NCBI GenBank assembly: GCA_023252095.1
Contig: JAHEXN010000066.1
Location: forward strand, 1-5,420
DNA from: Actinomycetes bacterium
GTDB lineage: Bacteria; Actinomycetota; Actinomycetes; Propionibacteriales; Nocardioidaceae
Direction: 5' to 3'
DNA: 5,420 bases
How positions within the stretch are numbered: the first letter of the stretch is position 1; each line of letters opens with the position of its first letter. Under the pieces are notes generated by a model, which worked only from the letters and a program-made list of their open reading frames with translations, searched no databases and was not told the DNA's origin. Positions 4,450-5,420 of the stretch are shown here, in pieces. The position numbers were made by a program, and so were the translations under genes.

Positions 4450-5420
4450 GTGTACCTGAAGAGCCTGACGCTCCGCGGGTTCAAGTCCTTCGCCTCCTCC
4501 ACGACGCTCGAGCTCGAGCCCGGCATCACGTGCGTCGTCGGCCCGAACGGCTCCGGCAAGTCCAACGTCGTCGACGCCCTCGCCTGGGTCATGGGCGAGC
4601 AGGGCGCCAAGTCGCTGCGCGGCGGCAAGATGGAGGACGTCATCTTCGCCGGAACCTCCGGGCGTGCCCCGCTGGGCCGCGCCGAGGTCGTGCTGACGAT
4701 CGACAACTCCGACGGCGCGCTGCCGATCGAGTACAGCGAGGTCACGATCTCGCGCACGATGTTCCGCAACGGCGGCTCGGAGTACGCGATCAACGGCAAC
4801 ACCGTGCGCCTGCTCGACGTCCAGGAGCTCCTGAGCGACTCGGGCATCGGCCGCGAGATGCACGTCATCGTCGGCCAGGGTCAGCTCGACTCCGTGCTGC
4901 GGGCCACGGCCGAGGAGCGCCGCGGGTTCATCGAGGAGGCCGCAGGCGTCCTGAAGCACCGCAAGCGCAAGGAGAAGGCGGTCCGCAAGCTCGAGGCGAC
5001 GCAGGGCAACCTGACGCGTCTCGCCGACGTGCTCAACGAGCTGCGTCGTCAGCTCAAGCCGCTCGGACGTCAGGCCGAGGTGGCGCGGCGCGCCGCCGTG
5101 ATCCAGGCCGACGTGCGTGACGCCCGCGCGCGTCTGCTCGCCGACGACGTCGTGAGCGCGCAGCAGGTCATCGCCACTGAGCTCGCCGACGAGTCGGCGC
5201 TGCGCGAGCGCCGCACGTCGGTCGAGACCGCGATCGCCCACGCCCGACAGGCCGAGACCGAGCTCGAGGACCGTCTCCGTGACGACTCGCCGCGCCTGTC
5301 GGCGGCGCAGGAGGCGTGGTACGCGTTGTCTGGGGTTCGTGAGCGGCTCCGCGGCACGGCTGGCCTGGCCACCGAGCGGGTGCGTCTGGCGGCTGTCGAG
5401 GCCGACGATCAGCACCACGG
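4450..5420 (+). CDS. smc: Chromosome segregation ATPase SMC, N-terminal part, cut by window end
   Basis: SMC forms a ring-shaped homodimer that, with ScpA and ScpB, extrudes and aligns DNA loops to compact and separate the chromosome. The 323 codons visible (usual full length about 1150-1200) start MYLKSLTLRGFKSFA, the classic SMC N-terminus. The Walker A motif GPNGSGKS is at 31-38, with Lys37 and Ser38 contacting nucleotide and Mg. VDALAWVMGEQGAKSLRGG follows at 40-59, then VIFAGT at 65-70. The Q-loop is GQGQL at 142-146, and the conserved ERRGFIEEAAGVLKHRKRK block is at about 156-174. From about 175 the sequence turns into the charged first coiled coil. The signature motif, Walker B, hinge and second coil lie outside the window. 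GTG at 4450 is the start because the family N-terminus begins there, with GGAG at 4441-4444 five nt upstream. The frame stays open to the last base. Upstream are the small zipper gene and two inverted repeats. Confidence 0.95.
   Translation, partial: MYLKSLTLRGFKSFASSTTLELEPGITCVVGPNGSGKSNVVDALAWVMGEQGAKSLRGGKMEDVIFAGTSGRAPLGRAEVVLTIDNSDGALPIEYSEVTISRTMFRNGGSEYAINGNTVRLLDVQELLSDSGIGREMHVIVGQGQLDSVLRATAEERRGFIEEAAGVLKHRKRKEKAVRKLEATQGNLTRLADVLNELRRQLKPLGRQAEVARRAAVIQADVRDARARLLADDVVSAQQVIATELADESALRERRTSVETAIAHARQAETELEDRLRDDSPRLSAAQEAWYALSGVRERLRGTAGLATERVRLAAVEADDQHH

Noticed and set aside
4306..5418. A 370-codon minus-strand open frame opposite smc
   Set aside because: It is the antisense of a strongly conserved SMC head domain; long antisense frames are expected at this GC content.
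1..5420. tRNA, rRNA, CRISPR array, insertion sequence, attachment site or parS site
   Set aside because: I saw no cloverleaf-like sequence, spaced repeats, transposase motif, terminal inverted repeats or TGTTTCACGTGAAACA-like palindrome on either strand.

Overview
This window comes from a high-GC bacterium and looks actinobacterial. Coding G+C is high throughout, with strong G/C preference at third codon positions. The first gene is the ParE-like second type IIA topoisomerase B subunit typical of Actinobacteria, promoter candidates follow the TANNNT -10 pattern, and there is a tandem pair of membrane bPH_2 (DUF304) proteins. A Nocardioidaceae-type genome is my best guess, but that is an impression from protein style and not a search result.

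Layout from left to right: (1) bases 73-2085, plus strand, a complete ParE/GyrB-like ATPase subunit. Its homology-supported start appears to be an ATC codon behind a good Shine-Dalgarno. (2) Bases 2052-3446 and 3421-3924, minus strand, a two-gene operon of bPH_2 membrane proteins resembling the YdbS/YdbT pair. The short single-domain gene comes first and overlaps the long three-domain gene by 26 nt. The long gene's 3' end overlaps the topoisomerase gene tail-to-tail by 34 nt. (3) Bases 3925-4172, a 248-nt divergent intergenic region with promoter candidates in both directions, one of which would make the bPH operon leaderless. (4) Bases 4173-4373, plus strand, a 66-residue protein dominated by a canonical leucine zipper, with a strong SD. 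(5) Bases 4374-4449, a spacer holding a TAGGGT -10 candidate and two adjacent perfect inverted repeats. (6) From 4450 to the window end, plus strand, the N-terminal head half and start of the first coiled coil of chromosome-segregation ATPase SMC, cut by the window edge.

Functionally, two genes act on chromosome topology and segregation (the topoisomerase B subunit and SMC). They flank a membrane/envelope pair of bPH_2 proteins and a small coiled-coil protein of unknown function. I see no mobile elements, CRISPR arrays, tRNAs or rRNAs. The most unusual points are the apparent ATC start of the topoisomerase gene, the GCN4-like zipper microprotein just upstream of smc, and the compact regulatory structure around smc and the bPH operon. 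I see no clear evidence of a wholly new multi-gene system.
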